Source of the DNA: Bacteroidetes bacterium HGW-Bacteroidetes-10
GTDB lineage: Bacteria; Bacteroidota; Bacteroidia; Bacteroidales; UBA932
Reading direction: 5' to 3'
Length of the DNA stretch: 49,232 bases
Assembly (NCBI GenBank): GCA_002842695.1
Contig: PHDT01000018.1
Location: 1 to 49,232, forward strand
Positions within the stretch are counted from its first letter, which is position 1. The number at the start of each line of letters is the position of its first letter. The notes beneath the pieces are model-generated. The model did no database searches and was not told the DNA's origin. It was given only the letters and a program-made list of their open reading frames with translations. This document shows, in pieces, positions 19,560 to 28,685 of this stretch. The translations under genes were made by a program, and so were the position numbers.

Positions 19560-21335
19560 TTATGCTTCGTTTTTGTAGATATCAGCAATGGTTTCGGAAT
19601 ATTTTGCCTTTATCTTATTTCTCTTCAGTTTGAGTGTCTGCGACAGCATATCGTTTAGCGGTGTCCATTCGTCCAGAATAATCTTAGCTCTTTTTACCTG
19701 TTCGTGAGCGGCAAGTTTTGAATTGACTTTATCAATCTCTTTATAGATTTTCTTAACAACATCCGGATTGGTAACCAGGTTATCATTGTCGGTATAGTGG
19801 ATTTTATGCTTTGCTGCCCAGAAGTGAAGCTTATTTATGTCGGGAATGATGAGCGCAGATGCAAATTTTTGATTTTCTCCCACAACCATGCAATTCTCAA
19901 TGTATGAAGATTCCTTTAACATGTTCTCAATTACTTGAGGAGCAACGTATTTGCCTGCAGAAAGCTTGAAAATTTCCTTCTTTCGGTCTGTGATTTTCAG
20001 GAAGATTTTGTCTACCATAACTCCAATATCACCGGTATGAAGCCATCCGTCGCTGTCAATTACCTCTTTTGTGTATTCGGGGTCTTTGTAGTATCCCAGC
20101 ATAACGTGAGGACCGCGGGTGAGAATCTCACCATCCGGAGCAATCATCATCTCTGTTCCCTCCATTGCTTTTCCAACGGTTCCAATTTTAATAATCATCT
20201 CCTTTGGATTGTTTACAGCTATAACAGGGGAGGCCTCGGTCATTCCGTAGCCTTCGAAAATATACATTTTTGCTGCGGTGAAGAGACGGATAATCTTAGC
20301 CTGGATGGCAGATCCGCCTGAAACGATGAGCATCTCCTTGCCTCCGAGTTTCTCTCTCCATTTGCTGTAGACAAGTTTATCTGCAATTGCATATTGCATT
20401 TTATACAATATGCCGTTTTTTGTATAGTCGAATTTGCAGGCAATGCTAAAAGCCCATTTGTAAATAACCTTTTTAATTCCTGTCAGATCCTTTCCTGCAG
20501 ATTCAAGTTTGTTGAACATCATTTCAAGAACCCTTGGCACTGCACAGAAACCATCTGCCTTGCAGTCGGCCAGATCGCTTGCGATGGTGGAGAGACTTTC
20601 GGCATAATAGATGCTGATTCCCATATACTGGTAATCATAGTTCATGCCTCTTTCGTATATGTGACATAATGGTAAGAAACTTAGCATTTTATGTCTGTGG
20701 TCTCTGATTTGCTGAACAGCTGTGCCAATGAAATTAAATACCAGATTTCTGTGAGTAAGCATTACCCCTTTTGGGGTGCCAGTTGTGCCTGAAGTATAAA
20801 TAATTGTAGCTACTTCATTTTCACTAAGTTCTGCTTTGTTTTTCTCAATAACAGATTTGAACTTCTCCTCATTCTCCCTTCCAAGAATGTAGAGTTCAGA
20901 TATTGATTTATATCCCTCTACCGGGTCAATTGTAATAATATCAATTGTACGCTCTGCCTGTGCAATAATGGGGGCAAGTTTCTTTACCAGTGAATCTCCG
21001 CCCAGGATTACTGCCCTTGCGTCGCTGTGTTTGAAGATATGAAGATAGTCGTCGTTACTGAGGGTAGTGTAAACCGGGACGTGGACCATTCCTGCGAGCA
21101 TCAGGCCCATATCTGCAAAGTTCCATTCAGGTCTGTTGGGGGTAATTGTTATGACTTTGTCATTTTTCTCGTAGCCAAGTGCAAGAAATGCATAGGCGAG
21201 AATGTGAGAATGGTCGTAATAACTTTGAGAAGAGTACTTTATCCACTTCCCTCCGGATTTTCTGCTAAGGATATCATCTTTTGGATATTCTTTAACGAGC
21301 TTTTCCAGAAGATCAAATGTTCTTGTTACTTCCAT
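19560..21335 (-). CDS. AMP-forming long-chain acyl-CoA synthetase
   Basis: This enzyme activates a carboxylic acid, probably a long-chain fatty acid, with ATP and CoA. The 591 residues include the AMP-binding signature IIYTSGTTGTPKGVMLTHRN, the second block EGYGMTEASPVIAVN, the adenylate motif GWLHTGDIGVM and ITDRKKEIFKLSAGKYVAPQVIEN with the hinge. It is of the FadD/FAA1-like long form common in Bacteroidota. It begins 18 bp after the threonine aldolase-like gene and is followed by a GNAT gene. Substrate chain length is not visible. Confidence 0.95.
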   Translation of the reverse strand: MEVTRTFDLLEKLVKEYPKDDILSRKSGGKWIKYSSQSYYDHSHILAYAFLALGYEKNDKVITITPNRPEWNFADMGLMLAGMVHVPVYTTLSNDDYLHIFKHSDARAVILGGDSLVKKLAPIIAQAERTIDIITIDPVEGYKSISELYILGRENEEKFKSVIEKNKAELSENEVATIIYTSGTTGTPKGVMLTHRNLVFNFIGTAVQQIRDHRHKMLSFLPLCHIYERGMNYDYQYMGISIYYAESLSTIASDLADCKADGFCAVPRVLEMMFNKLESAGKDLTGIKKVIYKWAFSIACKFDYTKNGILYKMQYAIADKLVYSKWREKLGGKEMLIVSGGSAIQAKIIRLFTAAKMYIFEGYGMTEASPVIAVNNPKEMIIKIGTVGKAMEGTEMMIAPDGEILTRGPHVMLGYYKDPEYTKEVIDSDGWLHTGDIGVMVDKIFLKITDRKKEIFKLSAGKYVAPQVIENMLKESSYIENCMVVGENQKFASALIIPDINKLHFWAAKHKIHYTDNDNLVTNPDVVKKIYKEIDKVNSKLAAHEQVKRAKIILDEWTPLNDMLSQTLKLKRNKIKAKYSETIADIYKNEA

Positions 21336-21353
21336 GATTGCAAAAGTTTAGGT

Positions 21354-22376
21354 TTATATTAATGATTTTATGTCTTTTACGAATTCATCAATATCCTCTT
21401 TACGGGTATTGAACGAACACATCCACCTTACCTCGCCGGTTGTCTCATCCCAAACATAGAAGTAATGTTTCTCCTGAAGTTTTTTACAAAGGTCTTCAGG
21501 TATAACAGCGAAAACTACGTTGGTCTGAACCGGTCTCGATATCTTAACCTGTGGAATTGATTTAAGTTCACTTTCAAGGTATTTGGCCATTGAATTCGAC
21601 TTGGTGGCCAGGGCAATATTAAGCCCGTCCCTGAGATATGCTTCAAACTGAGCTGCGATGAACCTGTTTTTTGAAAAGAGCTGAGCTCCCTGTTTGCGGA
21701 TGTACTGGAAGTTCTCTGCAAGTTCTTTGCGGAAAAATACGACTGCCTCTCCAATAAGAAGACCATTTTTAGTCCCGCCAAAAGAGAGTGCGTCAACTCC
21801 CTGGTCTGTTATAAAGCTTTTTACAGGCAGGCCCAGGGATGCAGCAGCATTTGAAATTCTTGAACCATCAACGTGGAGGTATCCGTCGTGGCTGTGCATA
21901 AGATCTGCAAGCTCTTTTATCTCCTGAGGAGTGTAGAGGGTTCCAAGTTCTGTAGGCTGAGAGATTGAGAGAACCTTCGGCTGAGAGTGATGCTGAAAGC
22001 CAAATCCCTTAAGCTCTGCCTTCACTGTTTCTGCATTTACCTTTCCGTCGGTCGCGCGAAGAGGAATCAGCTTACATCCGGTCATCTTTTCAGGTGCACC
22101 GCATTCGTCAACATTTATATGGGCATTCTCGGGGCAGAGAATTGAATTATATGTGCTGGTGAGCGCCTTAAGAGCCAGTATGTTTGCTCCTGTTCCGTTG
22201 AAAACGAAATAGGGAACAGCCTCTTCTCCAAGTATTTTCTTAAACTCTTTAACTGCTCTTGCTGTAATTTCATCGTCTCCGTATGCAACCTGAAACTGAG
22301 TGTTTGCATCTAAAATTGCCTGCATTATTTCCGGTGCTGCACCTGAATGGTTGTCGCTTCCAAAGCTGTGTTTCAT
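21354..22376 (-). CDS. ltaE: Low-specificity threonine aldolase-like PLP enzyme
   Basis: It probably cleaves L-threonine or beta-hydroxy amino acids to glycine plus an aldehyde. The protein has 340 residues and PLP fold type I. The blocks SDNHSGAAPEIM at the N-terminus, NGTGANILALKAL, HVDECGAPEKMTG, LHVDGSRISNAAASLG and the Schiff-base Lys in ALSFGGTKNGLL fit the aldolase/beta-eliminating lyase family. It is the first gene of a likely three-gene operon with the acyl-CoA ligase and GNAT gene. gcvH lies upstream behind a terminator, so glycine metabolism is represented twice here, but a functional link is only inference. Confidence 0.9.
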   Translation of the reverse strand: MKHSFGSDNHSGAAPEIMQAILDANTQFQVAYGDDEITARAVKEFKKILGEEAVPYFVFNGTGANILALKALTSTYNSILCPENAHINVDECGAPEKMTGCKLIPLRATDGKVNAETVKAELKGFGFQHHSQPKVLSISQPTELGTLYTPQEIKELADLMHSHDGYLHVDGSRISNAAASLGLPVKSFITDQGVDALSFGGTKNGLLIGEAVVFFRKELAENFQYIRKQGAQLFSKNRFIAAQFEAYLRDGLNIALATKSNSMAKYLESELKSIPQVKISRPVQTNVVFAVIPEDLCKKLQEKHYFYVWDETTGEVRWMCSFNTRKEDIDEFVKDIKSLI

Positions 22377-22434
22377 AATGAATTGAAAATTAATTCTAAA
22401 TGGATTACTGATGTAAATTTAATTAAAAATAAAA

Positions 22435-22463
22435 GGCCGGCTAAAAATTTCTTTTAGCCGGCC
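22435..22463 (-). terminator. Terminator after gcvH
   Basis: Perfect 12-bp arms GGCCGGCTAAAA and TTTTAGCCGGCC around a 5-nt loop, with a T-rich tail on the minus strand. Confidence 0.9.
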
Positions 22464-22489
22464 ACTTTTATGGTCCTGAAGAAAACAGA

Positions 22490-22864
22490 TTAGAGAATCG
22501 CTGCGTATGCTGCTGCATCCATAAGTGCTTCCACTTCTGCAGGATTTGTAAGTTTTACTTTAATCATCCAGCCTTTTCCGTAAGGATCCTTGTTAACTGA
22601 CTCAGGAGTTCCTTCAAGGTCTGTATTGACTTCGATAATTTCGCCTGAAACAGGCATAAGTCCGTCAGCCACTGTTTTAACGGCTTCGATTGCGCCAAAA
22701 ACATCACCTTCGCCAAGAGTCTCGCCCTCTGTCTGAATGTCTACGAAAACGATGTCGCCCAGTTGACCCTGAGCAAAGTCAGTGATTCCGATAGTTGCGA
22801 TATCACCTTCAACCAAAACCCATTCGTGGTCTTTGCTGTACTTAAGATTTGCAGGAATATTCAT
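22490..22864 (-). CDS. gcvH: Glycine cleavage system H protein
   Basis: GcvH carries the lipoyl arm that shuttles the aminomethyl group between the P, T and L proteins. At 124 residues it has the normal length. The lipoylated Lys is in GAIEAVKTVADG. Other conserved stretches are the N-terminal YSKDHEWV, GITDFAQGQLGDIVFVD and NKDPYGKGWMIKVK. gcvP, gcvT and lpd are not in the window. ruvA lies 46 bp upstream on the same strand; a hairpin terminator lies 26 bp downstream. Confidence 0.97.
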   Translation of the reverse strand: MNIPANLKYSKDHEWVLVEGDIATIGITDFAQGQLGDIVFVDIQTEGETLGEGDVFGAIEAVKTVADGLMPVSGEIIEVNTDLEGTPESVNKDPYGKGWMIKVKLTNPAEVEALMDAAAYAAIL

Positions 22865-22910
22865 AATTCTGTTATTAAATTTGATACAAATGTATTAAAA
22901 AAAGTTAAAA

Positions 22911-23501
22911 TTATAATCTTTTTAGCGATTGCTTGATAAGCTCTTCCAGCCTGCATCCCGGCGATTCGCGAAGAACTATATCCACGACTTTATCTACGTT
23001 TGCCTTGGAGAAGCCCAGCAGAACGAGAGCAGAGACTGCTTCGTCTCTTTGTGAGTCAAACTCAGACGGGAAATAGTTTCCAACCAGAGTGGCAGTACCG
23101 CTTCTCCCAATTTTATCTTTGAGTTCGATAAGAAGCCTTTGAGCAGTTTTCAGGCCTATTCCCTTAATGCTCTTGAGTTTATTTACGTCACCGGTAATGA
23201 TAGCGTTGCGGATTTCATCAGATGTCATTGATGATAACATTGTTCTGGCTGTGTTAGGACCAATACCTGATACTTCAATGAGATGACAGAAAATTGTGCG
23301 CTCGTCCTTGTCTGCAAAACCAAAAAGCGTCTCGGCATCCTCTCTTACATGATGATGGATATAAAGCTTGCACTCTTTTCCTGCCTGCAGTTTTGAATAG
23401 GTTTGCAGAGAGATAAGAATTTTATACCCTACACTGTGTGCCTCAAGCACTACCTCTGTTGGAGTTACCTCTGTCAGTTCGCCCTTTATATATTCGTACA
23501 T
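22911..23501 (-). CDS. ruvA: Holliday junction DNA helicase subunit RuvA
   Basis: RuvA binds four-way junctions and loads RuvB. The 196 residues show the N-terminal OB-fold domain I (about 1-63), the helix-hairpin-helix pair in domain II with SGIGPNTARTML and IKGIGLKTAQRLLIELKDK, and the C-terminal domain III (about 150-196, AVSALVLLGFSKANVDKVVD) that contacts RuvB. It is separated from ruvB by about 20 kb and from ruvC, which is not in the window. The start ATG 23501 is divergent from sufS. Confidence 0.97.
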   Translation of the reverse strand: MYEYIKGELTEVTPTEVVLEAHSVGYKILISLQTYSKLQAGKECKLYIHHHVREDAETLFGFADKDERTIFCHLIEVSGIGPNTARTMLSSMTSDEIRNAIITGDVNKLKSIKGIGLKTAQRLLIELKDKIGRSGTATLVGNYFPSEFDSQRDEAVSALVLLGFSKANVDKVVDIVLRESPGCRLEELIKQSLKRL

Positions 23502-23568
23502 CCTCTTTCAATTAAACATTTGATGCAAATTTATGTTTTTTAAAGTACATCAGACAACTTTGTTTTGC

Positions 23569-23576
23569 TAATTTTG
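23569..23576 (+). promoter_or_regulatory. -7 box of the suf operon
   Basis: TAATTTTG matches TAnnTTTG and sits 36 bp before ATG 23613. It lies at a possible upstream start (23565), favouring the downstream ATG. Confidence 0.5.
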
Positions 23577-23612
23577 CAACTGCAAGTTTTAAACATACAG
23601 AATTATAGGCAA

Positions 23613-24842
23613 ATGGCTCTTTTAAATAATATTAAGGCAGTTCGGGACCAATTTCCTGCTCTTGGGCAGAAGGTTAACGGCAGGGACCTTGTCTACTTTG
23701 ACAATGGTGCAACCGCGCAAAAGCCCTTGAGCGTAATATCGAGACTTAACGAAATGAACTCCGGAATAAACGGAAATATACACCGTGCTGTTCACGATCT
23801 TAGTGCAAAATGCACAATGCTGTACGAAGGAGCGAGAGAGAGTGTAAGAGAGTTTATTAACGCAGAGAGCACAGAGGAGATTGTTTTTACTTCCGGAACC
23901 ACTGCGTCAGTAAACCTTGTTGCAAACAGCTTCACGGCTGCCTTTATTTCCAAAGGCGACGCTGTAATTATTTGTGAAGCAGATCACCATTCAAATATTG
24001 TTCCCTGGCAGATGGCCTGCCAGAGAGCAGGTGCAGAACTGCGAATTCTGCCGGTAGATGATTCAGGCTGCTGGAAAATGGGTGAGCTGGACAAGATTCT
24101 GGACGGAAAAGTAAAAATCGTATCTGTAGCACATATCTCAAATGTTCTTGGAATTATTAATCCCGTAAAAGAGCTAATTGAGAGAGCTCATGCCGCAGGT
24201 GCAGCAGTTCTTATTGACGGTGCGCAGGGAATAGTTCACTCGCAGGTTGATGTTCAAAAGCTGGATTGCGATTTCTACGCCTTTTCAGGCCATAAGCTTT
24301 ACGGACCCACAGGCACGGGCATCCTTTACGGAAAACGCGCCCTGATGGACAAAATGGGGCCATGGATGGGCGGCGGCGACATGGTGGAGACCGTAACTTT
24401 ACAGAAGACAACTTATGCTCCGCTTCCGCTCAAGTTTGAAGCAGGCACACCAAACTTCATTGGAGCCGCCGCCCTTGGAGAGGCTGTTGGTTTTGTCAAT
24501 TCACTTGACAGGCAGTTTGCCGCAGAGCATGAAGAGCTGCTTATGTCAAAGCTGATGAACGGTTTGCGGGAGATTGAGGGTATAAAAATTTATGGAGATG
24601 CAGCCGGCAAGATTCCTCTTGCATCGTTTAATATTGAGGGCGTCCACCATGCAGACCTTGCAATGTTACTGGACAAAATGGGTGTGGCTGTAAGATCTGG
24701 CATGATGTGCTGCGAACCTCTGATGTCAAGATTTGGAGTAACCGGCATGGTAAGAGTCTCTCTGGCAGTATATAATACAGCCGAAGAGATAGATGTCCTT
24801 CTTAAATCGCTGAGCCGTGCAGTAGGTATGCTCAGACAATAG
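23613..24842 (+). CDS. sufS: Cysteine desulfurase SufS
   Basis: SufS is a PLP enzyme that takes sulfur from cysteine for Fe-S cluster assembly and hands it to SufE. The protein has 409 residues from ATG 23613. The blocks YFDNGATAQKP, NIHRAVHDLS, FTSGTTASVNLVANS, EADHHSNIVPWQ, the PLP Lys in FYAFSGHKLYGPTGTGILYGK, and the catalytic Cys in RSGMMCCEPLM match the SufS/CsdA group. It heads a run with sufE and sufT. sufB, sufC and sufD are not adjacent and must be elsewhere. Confidence 0.95.
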   Translation: MALLNNIKAVRDQFPALGQKVNGRDLVYFDNGATAQKPLSVISRLNEMNSGINGNIHRAVHDLSAKCTMLYEGARESVREFINAESTEEIVFTSGTTASVNLVANSFTAAFISKGDAVIICEADHHSNIVPWQMACQRAGAELRILPVDDSGCWKMGELDKILDGKVKIVSVAHISNVLGIINPVKELIERAHAAGAAVLIDGAQGIVHSQVDVQKLDCDFYAFSGHKLYGPTGTGILYGKRALMDKMGPWMGGGDMVETVTLQKTTYAPLPLKFEAGTPNFIGAAALGEAVGFVNSLDRQFAAEHEELLMSKLMNGLREIEGIKIYGDAAGKIPLASFNIEGVHHADLAMLLDKMGVAVRSGMMCCEPLMSRFGVTGMVRVSLAVYNTAEEIDVLLKSLSRAVGMLRQ

Positions 24843-24906
24843 GAGAGTCCTGAATAGTTTATACAGATAAACAATCTTAAAAAGAAGATATAAAATTTAA
24901 TATAGC

Positions 24907-25326
24907 ATGACAATTAAAGAGACAGAGCAGCAAATTGTCGAAGAGTTTGCAGTTTTCACGGAGTGGCTCGATAAATATGAATATTTGATAGAACTTGGAA
25001 GGTCTCTTCCAATAATCAAGGATTCAGGAAAAGAGGAGAAAAACCTTATAAAGGGTTGCCAGTCAAGAGTATGGTTAGCTGCAGACTATACAGACGGAAA
25101 GATTTATTTCACCGCAGACAGTGATGCAATTATTACCAAAGGAATTGTCTCATTACTGGTTAGAGTCTTTTCGGGAAGAACACCACAGGAGATTATTGAA
25201 GCAGACCTTTCATTTATTAAGGAGATTGGACTTGAAGAGAACCTCTCTCCAACAAGGGCAAATGGTCTGCTTTCCATGATAAGACAAATCAAGTTTTACG
25301 CGGTTGCCTTTGCCGCAAACAAATAA
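24907..25326 (+). CDS. sufE: Sulfur acceptor SufE
   Basis: SufE accepts persulfide sulfur from SufS. The 139 residues contain the active Cys in IKGCQSRVWLAAD (near 54) and the ALxR-like block GLLSMIRQIKFYA at the C-terminus. It lies 64 bp after sufS and 8 bp before sufT on the same strand, consistent with an operon. Confidence 0.95.
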   Translation: MTIKETEQQIVEEFAVFTEWLDKYEYLIELGRSLPIIKDSGKEEKNLIKGCQSRVWLAADYTDGKIYFTADSDAIITKGIVSLLVRVFSGRTPQEIIEADLSFIKEIGLEENLSPTRANGLLSMIRQIKFYAVAFAANK

Positions 25327-25334
25327 TTCAAATC

Positions 25335-25637
25335 ATGAGTGTAGAAAAAAATATAGTTCTTGCGCTTAAACAGGTATATGACCCTGAGATTCCTGTTAAT
25401 GTTTACGATCTGGGACTGATATATGAGATTAAGGTAGAAGAGGAGGGAAAGGCCTCAGTAAAAATGACTCTTACAGCTCCAAATTGCCCAATGGCAGACC
25501 AGCTGCTGCAAGATGTTTATGATGCTGTAATGGATGTTCCCGGAATTAAGGATGTGGCCCTCGAACTCACTTTTGACCCGCCATGGGACAAAAACAGAAT
25601 GAGCGAAGAGGCTCTGCTTGAGCTGGGAATGTTGTAA
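25335..25637 (+). CDS. sufT: SufT / MIP18-type iron-sulfur assembly factor (DUF59)
   Basis: A 100-residue single-domain DUF59 protein. The conserved blocks are LKQVYDPEIPVNVYDLGLIY, LTAPNCPMADQL with the functional Cys, and LTFDPPWDKNRMSEEALLELGM at the C-terminus. This family helps mature Fe-S proteins, and its place after sufS-sufE supports that. The 18-bp gap to folK suggests that gene is cotranscribed. Confidence 0.93.
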   Translation: MSVEKNIVLALKQVYDPEIPVNVYDLGLIYEIKVEEEGKASVKMTLTAPNCPMADQLLQDVYDAVMDVPGIKDVALELTFDPPWDKNRMSEEALLELGML

Positions 25638-25655
25638 TATTCAACAACACACATA

Positions 25656-26144
25656 ATGGACAAGGTATATCTTCTCCTGGGAAGCAACAAGGGCGACAGG
25701 CAGGCATTTCTAAGTGCTGCCCGCTGCAGAATTGAGCTGCTTGCCCTTGAAGGTATTAACGCATCTTTTATTTATGAAAGCGAGCCATGGGGATTTGATG
25801 CAAGCACCTGGTTCCTCAATATGGCCATCAGTCTAGACTCTGCGCTGGGACCGCTGGATCTCATTGATAGGCTGCTAAAAATCGAGGCAGATCTGGGTAG
25901 AGTTCGAAGCGATGAGTCAACCGGTTACGAATCGAGGGAGATAGACATAGACATCATTTTTTACGGCGGAAAAGTTCTTGATACTTCAAGGCTCACTCTT
26001 CCCCATCCGAGGATGCACCAGAGAAGGTTTGTGCTGGAGCCGCTCTGCGACATTGCCCCCGGTTTTGTTCATCCAATATTCGGCAAAACAGTCAGGGAGC
26101 TTCTTGATGAATGTCAGGACAAATCAATAGTAAGAAGAATCTGA
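25656..26144 (+). CDS. folK: 6-hydroxymethyl-7,8-dihydropterin pyrophosphokinase
   Basis: FolK transfers pyrophosphate from ATP to 6-hydroxymethyl-dihydropterin in folate synthesis. The 162 residues match the family: N-terminal LLGSNKGDRQAFL, the pterin/ATP region with ESREIDIDIIFYGG (metal-binding DxD), and LPHPRMHQRRFVLEPLCDIAP. The Trp-rich YESEPWGFDASTWFLNM strand is also typical. It sits between sufT and an AraC-type regulator with only 3 bp to the latter. Confidence 0.96.
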   Translation: MDKVYLLLGSNKGDRQAFLSAARCRIELLALEGINASFIYESEPWGFDASTWFLNMAISLDSALGPLDLIDRLLKIEADLGRVRSDESTGYESREIDIDIIFYGGKVLDTSRLTLPHPRMHQRRFVLEPLCDIAPGFVHPIFGKTVRELLDECQDKSIVRRI

Positions 26145-26147
26145 CCG

Positions 26148-27041
26148 ATGAAGAACACACTCTTTACAGATACCAGGGGGATGGAGATTCCATCATTTGA
26201 CCTTCTTCATGAAGATCAGGCAGTTCTCTTTGCGTACAGAACAATGGAGGAGATATTTGAAGAGGCTGGTGATGTTCCCGACGAACCCCACAAGCACAAT
26301 TTCTTCACAATAATATTTGTAAAGCATGGCAGCGGAAAACATACAGTTGACTTTACTTCCCATGAAATCAAAGATAACAGGGTCTTCTTCCTTTCACCCG
26401 GGCAGGTTCACCAGGTATTCACACCGGTGAGGCCAACCGGGGTTGTAATAATGTTTACAAAAGATTTTCTCTGCAGATATCATATCAATGAAGATTTTAT
26501 AACCAATCTGGGACTCTTCTCATGCAAACCGGACACACCGCCGCTCGATCTGCCGGAAGAGACATCTGAGAGGCTTTTCAGAATGGGAAAGGAGATTGAG
26601 GAGCTCTTTGGAAGGGGAGAGCGATATGTGAATGAGGGTGTGGCGGCATGGTTAAAACTATTCCTGATTGAATGCAACAGGGTGGCCGAAAATAACTACG
26701 GCGGAAACACTCAGCTGGCAGAGACAGGAAGAAGCCTGGTTGGAGAATTCAGAAAACTGCTGGAGTCTCGCTTCAGGGAGTGGCATCAGGTATCTGACTA
26801 TGCAGCTGAGTTGAACATTACATCAGACTATCTTAACAACGTAATGAAAAGCTCAGTGGGAACAACGGCCAAGGACTTTATCCAGAGCAGGATTATCATC
26901 GAAGCAAAGCGCCTGGGCATACACACAGGTTTGACATCAAAAGAGATAGCATACAGTCTGGGATTTCAGGATCCTGCCCATTTCAGCAACTTTTTCAAGA
27001 AGGAGGAGGGTATAACTTTCTCTGAGTTCAGGGGTATATAG
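26148..27041 (+). CDS. AraC-family transcriptional regulator
   Basis: A 297-residue cytoplasmic regulator. An N-terminal cupin-like sensor domain (about 30-150) contains the His-rich strand PHKHNFFTIIFVKHGSGKHTVDF and LSPGQVHQV. The C-terminal AraC DNA-binding domain (about 195-297) has two helix-turn-helix units, DYAAELNITSDYLNNVMKSS and TSKEIAYSLGFQDPAHFSNFF. It begins 3 bp after folK, but its target is more likely the pirin gene 86 bp downstream or an unlinked locus; this is inference. The ligand is unknown. Confidence 0.92.
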   Translation: MKNTLFTDTRGMEIPSFDLLHEDQAVLFAYRTMEEIFEEAGDVPDEPHKHNFFTIIFVKHGSGKHTVDFTSHEIKDNRVFFLSPGQVHQVFTPVRPTGVVIMFTKDFLCRYHINEDFITNLGLFSCKPDTPPLDLPEETSERLFRMGKEIEELFGRGERYVNEGVAAWLKLFLIECNRVAENNYGGNTQLAETGRSLVGEFRKLLESRFREWHQVSDYAAELNITSDYLNNVMKSSVGTTAKDFIQSRIIIEAKRLGIHTGLTSKEIAYSLGFQDPAHFSNFFKKEEGITFSEFRGI

Positions 27042-27095
27042 GAATTTTGCAACACTTTCCCGTTTTTTTGCATTGCCAGTCGCGGGTAACCCCGG

Positions 27096-27103
27096 TATCT
27101 TTG
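27096..27103 (+). promoter_or_regulatory. -7 box of the pirin gene
   Basis: TATCTTTG matches TAnnTTTG; a partial -33 (ATTG near 27072) lies about 20 bp upstream. Confidence 0.5.
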
Positions 27104-27127
27104 CATCATAATTAAACAGCAAAGATA

Positions 27128-27856
27128 ATGACAGCAAATAATACAAAATATAACATCGTAAAGGCAGCATCCCGCGGTCATGCAGACCACGGCTGGCTCA
27201 GATCTTCTCACTCTTTCTCGTTTGCAGGTTACTATGACCCTGAGAAAATACACTTTGGAGCACTGAGAGTTCTTAACGACGACTACGTTGCCGCCGGAGA
27301 GGGATTCGGCAAACATCCGCATGACAATATGGAGATTATCTCAATTCCTCTAAGTGGAGAGCTGAAGCATGGAGACAATTTGGGTAATACTGCTGTGATT
27401 ACTGCCGGTGAGGTTCAGGTGATGAGCGCCGGAACCGGGGTTATACACAGTGAAATGAATAACAGAACCGATATACCTGTTGAGTTTCTTCAAATCTGGG
27501 TATTCCCGGACAAAAAGAGCGTAAAGCCAAGGTATGATCAGAAAAAGATTAGCAAGGAGTCTGTTACCAACAGGCTTGGCCAGATAGTCTCACCTGACGA
27601 AGGCGAAGAGGGAGTATGGATTCACCAGCAGGCCTGGTTTCACCTGGGGGAATTTGATTCAGATGCCACAATAAAGTATGAGCTAAAGCGCTCAGAAAAC
27701 GGCGTTTACATTTTTCTTCTGGAAGGAGAAGCAAATGTTGACGGCCACAGGCTGAACAAACGGGATGCAATTGCTGTTCAAGATTCAGCTGCATTAAGTA
27801 TTGAATTAAGTAAAGGAACAAAAATACTTGTTATGGAAGTTCCTGTGACATGGTAA
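27128..27856 (+). CDS. Pirin-family bicupin
   Basis: Pirins are metal-binding double cupins; some bacterial members act as quercetinases or modulate central metabolism, so the precise role is open. The 242 residues carry the N-terminal cupin with the metal ligands in FGKHPHDNMEIISIPLSGELKHGD, the GTGVIHSEMN block, and a second cupin-like half around LEGEANVDGHRLNKRDAIAV. The usual start block HGWLRSSHSFSFAGYYDPE is present. It has its own promoter and is followed 54 bp later by a nitroreductase gene. Confidence 0.94.
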   Translation: MTANNTKYNIVKAASRGHADHGWLRSSHSFSFAGYYDPEKIHFGALRVLNDDYVAAGEGFGKHPHDNMEIISIPLSGELKHGDNLGNTAVITAGEVQVMSAGTGVIHSEMNNRTDIPVEFLQIWVFPDKKSVKPRYDQKKISKESVTNRLGQIVSPDEGEEGVWIHQQAWFHLGEFDSDATIKYELKRSENGVYIFLLEGEANVDGHRLNKRDAIAVQDSAALSIELSKGTKILVMEVPVTW

Positions 27857-27910
27857 TTAAACATAAGATACAGTACAATTATATATTCACATATTTTTAA
27901 AATAACAACA

Positions 27911-28540
27911 ATGAACATAGTAGAAGGACTTAAATGGCGTTATGCAACAAAACGCTTTGATTCAAATAAAAAACTCACAAAAGATCAGCTGGAATACCTG
28001 AAGGATGCTGTCAACTACATACCATCTTCGTTTGGCCTTCAGCCTTACAAGGTATTTGTAATAGAAAACCCGGAGATTCGTGCAAAACTTCAGGAGGCGG
28101 CATGGGGTCAACCTCAGCTTACAGAGGCTTCTCAGATATTCCTCTTTGCAAACTTTACACAATATGGTCCAGATAAGGTAGAGCAGTTCCTTAAACTGGG
28201 AGCTGAGATAAACAACTACCCTTTAGAGAATTCCGCCGGCTACAGAGACTTGCTCAACGGAACAATCTCTTCTTTAACCCCGGAGCAGCTCTCCAACTGG
28301 AATGCAAAACAGGCATACATAGCCCTTGGTGCCCTTGTATCAGCTGCAGCGGAGCAGCAAATTGACATCTGTCCAATGGAGGGTTTTGACAAGGCTAAAT
28401 TTGACGAAATACTGGGTCTAAAGGAGCAGGGGCTCACATCTGTCTGCATTGGAGCAGTTGGTTCCCGTTCACCTGAGGATAAGAACCAGTTCCTGAAGAA
28501 GGTTAGAAAGCCTAAAAGCGAGCTGTTCGAGACAATTTAA
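27911..28540 (+). CDS. NAD(P)H-dependent nitroreductase-like oxidoreductase
   Basis: An FMN-dependent oxidoreductase of the NfsB-like nitroreductase family, 209 residues. The N-terminal LKWRYATKRFDSNKKL is the FMN-phosphate-binding RxxxR-type start. IPSSFGLQPYKVFVIENPEIR and QAYIALGALVSAAAEQQIDICPMEGF are the other family blocks. It reduces nitro compounds or quinones in relatives; the natural substrate is unknown. It may share a transcript with pirin. A terminator follows. Confidence 0.93.
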   Translation: MNIVEGLKWRYATKRFDSNKKLTKDQLEYLKDAVNYIPSSFGLQPYKVFVIENPEIRAKLQEAAWGQPQLTEASQIFLFANFTQYGPDKVEQFLKLGAEINNYPLENSAGYRDLLNGTISSLTPEQLSNWNAKQAYIALGALVSAAAEQQIDICPMEGFDKAKFDEILGLKEQGLTSVCIGAVGSRSPEDKNQFLKKVRKPKSELFETI

Positions 28541-28593
28541 TTATCTCATGCAAGAAGAGTAGTTCAGGGACTATAATCAAACCTGGTAAAAAG

Positions 28594-28642
28594 AAATCCT
28601 GCACCGGAAAGCATTTATTGCAATCTGATGCAGGATTTTTGT
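28594..28642. terminator. Terminator between nitroreductase and dsbD
   Basis: Arms AAATCCTGCA (28594-28603) and TGCAGGATTT (28629-28638) are followed by TTTGTTTT. The loop is 25 nt. The two flanking genes converge. Confidence 0.75.
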
Positions 28643-28685
28643 TTTATGCACAGCTCTGCCGGTTTACAGCAGAATTGCTTAAGAG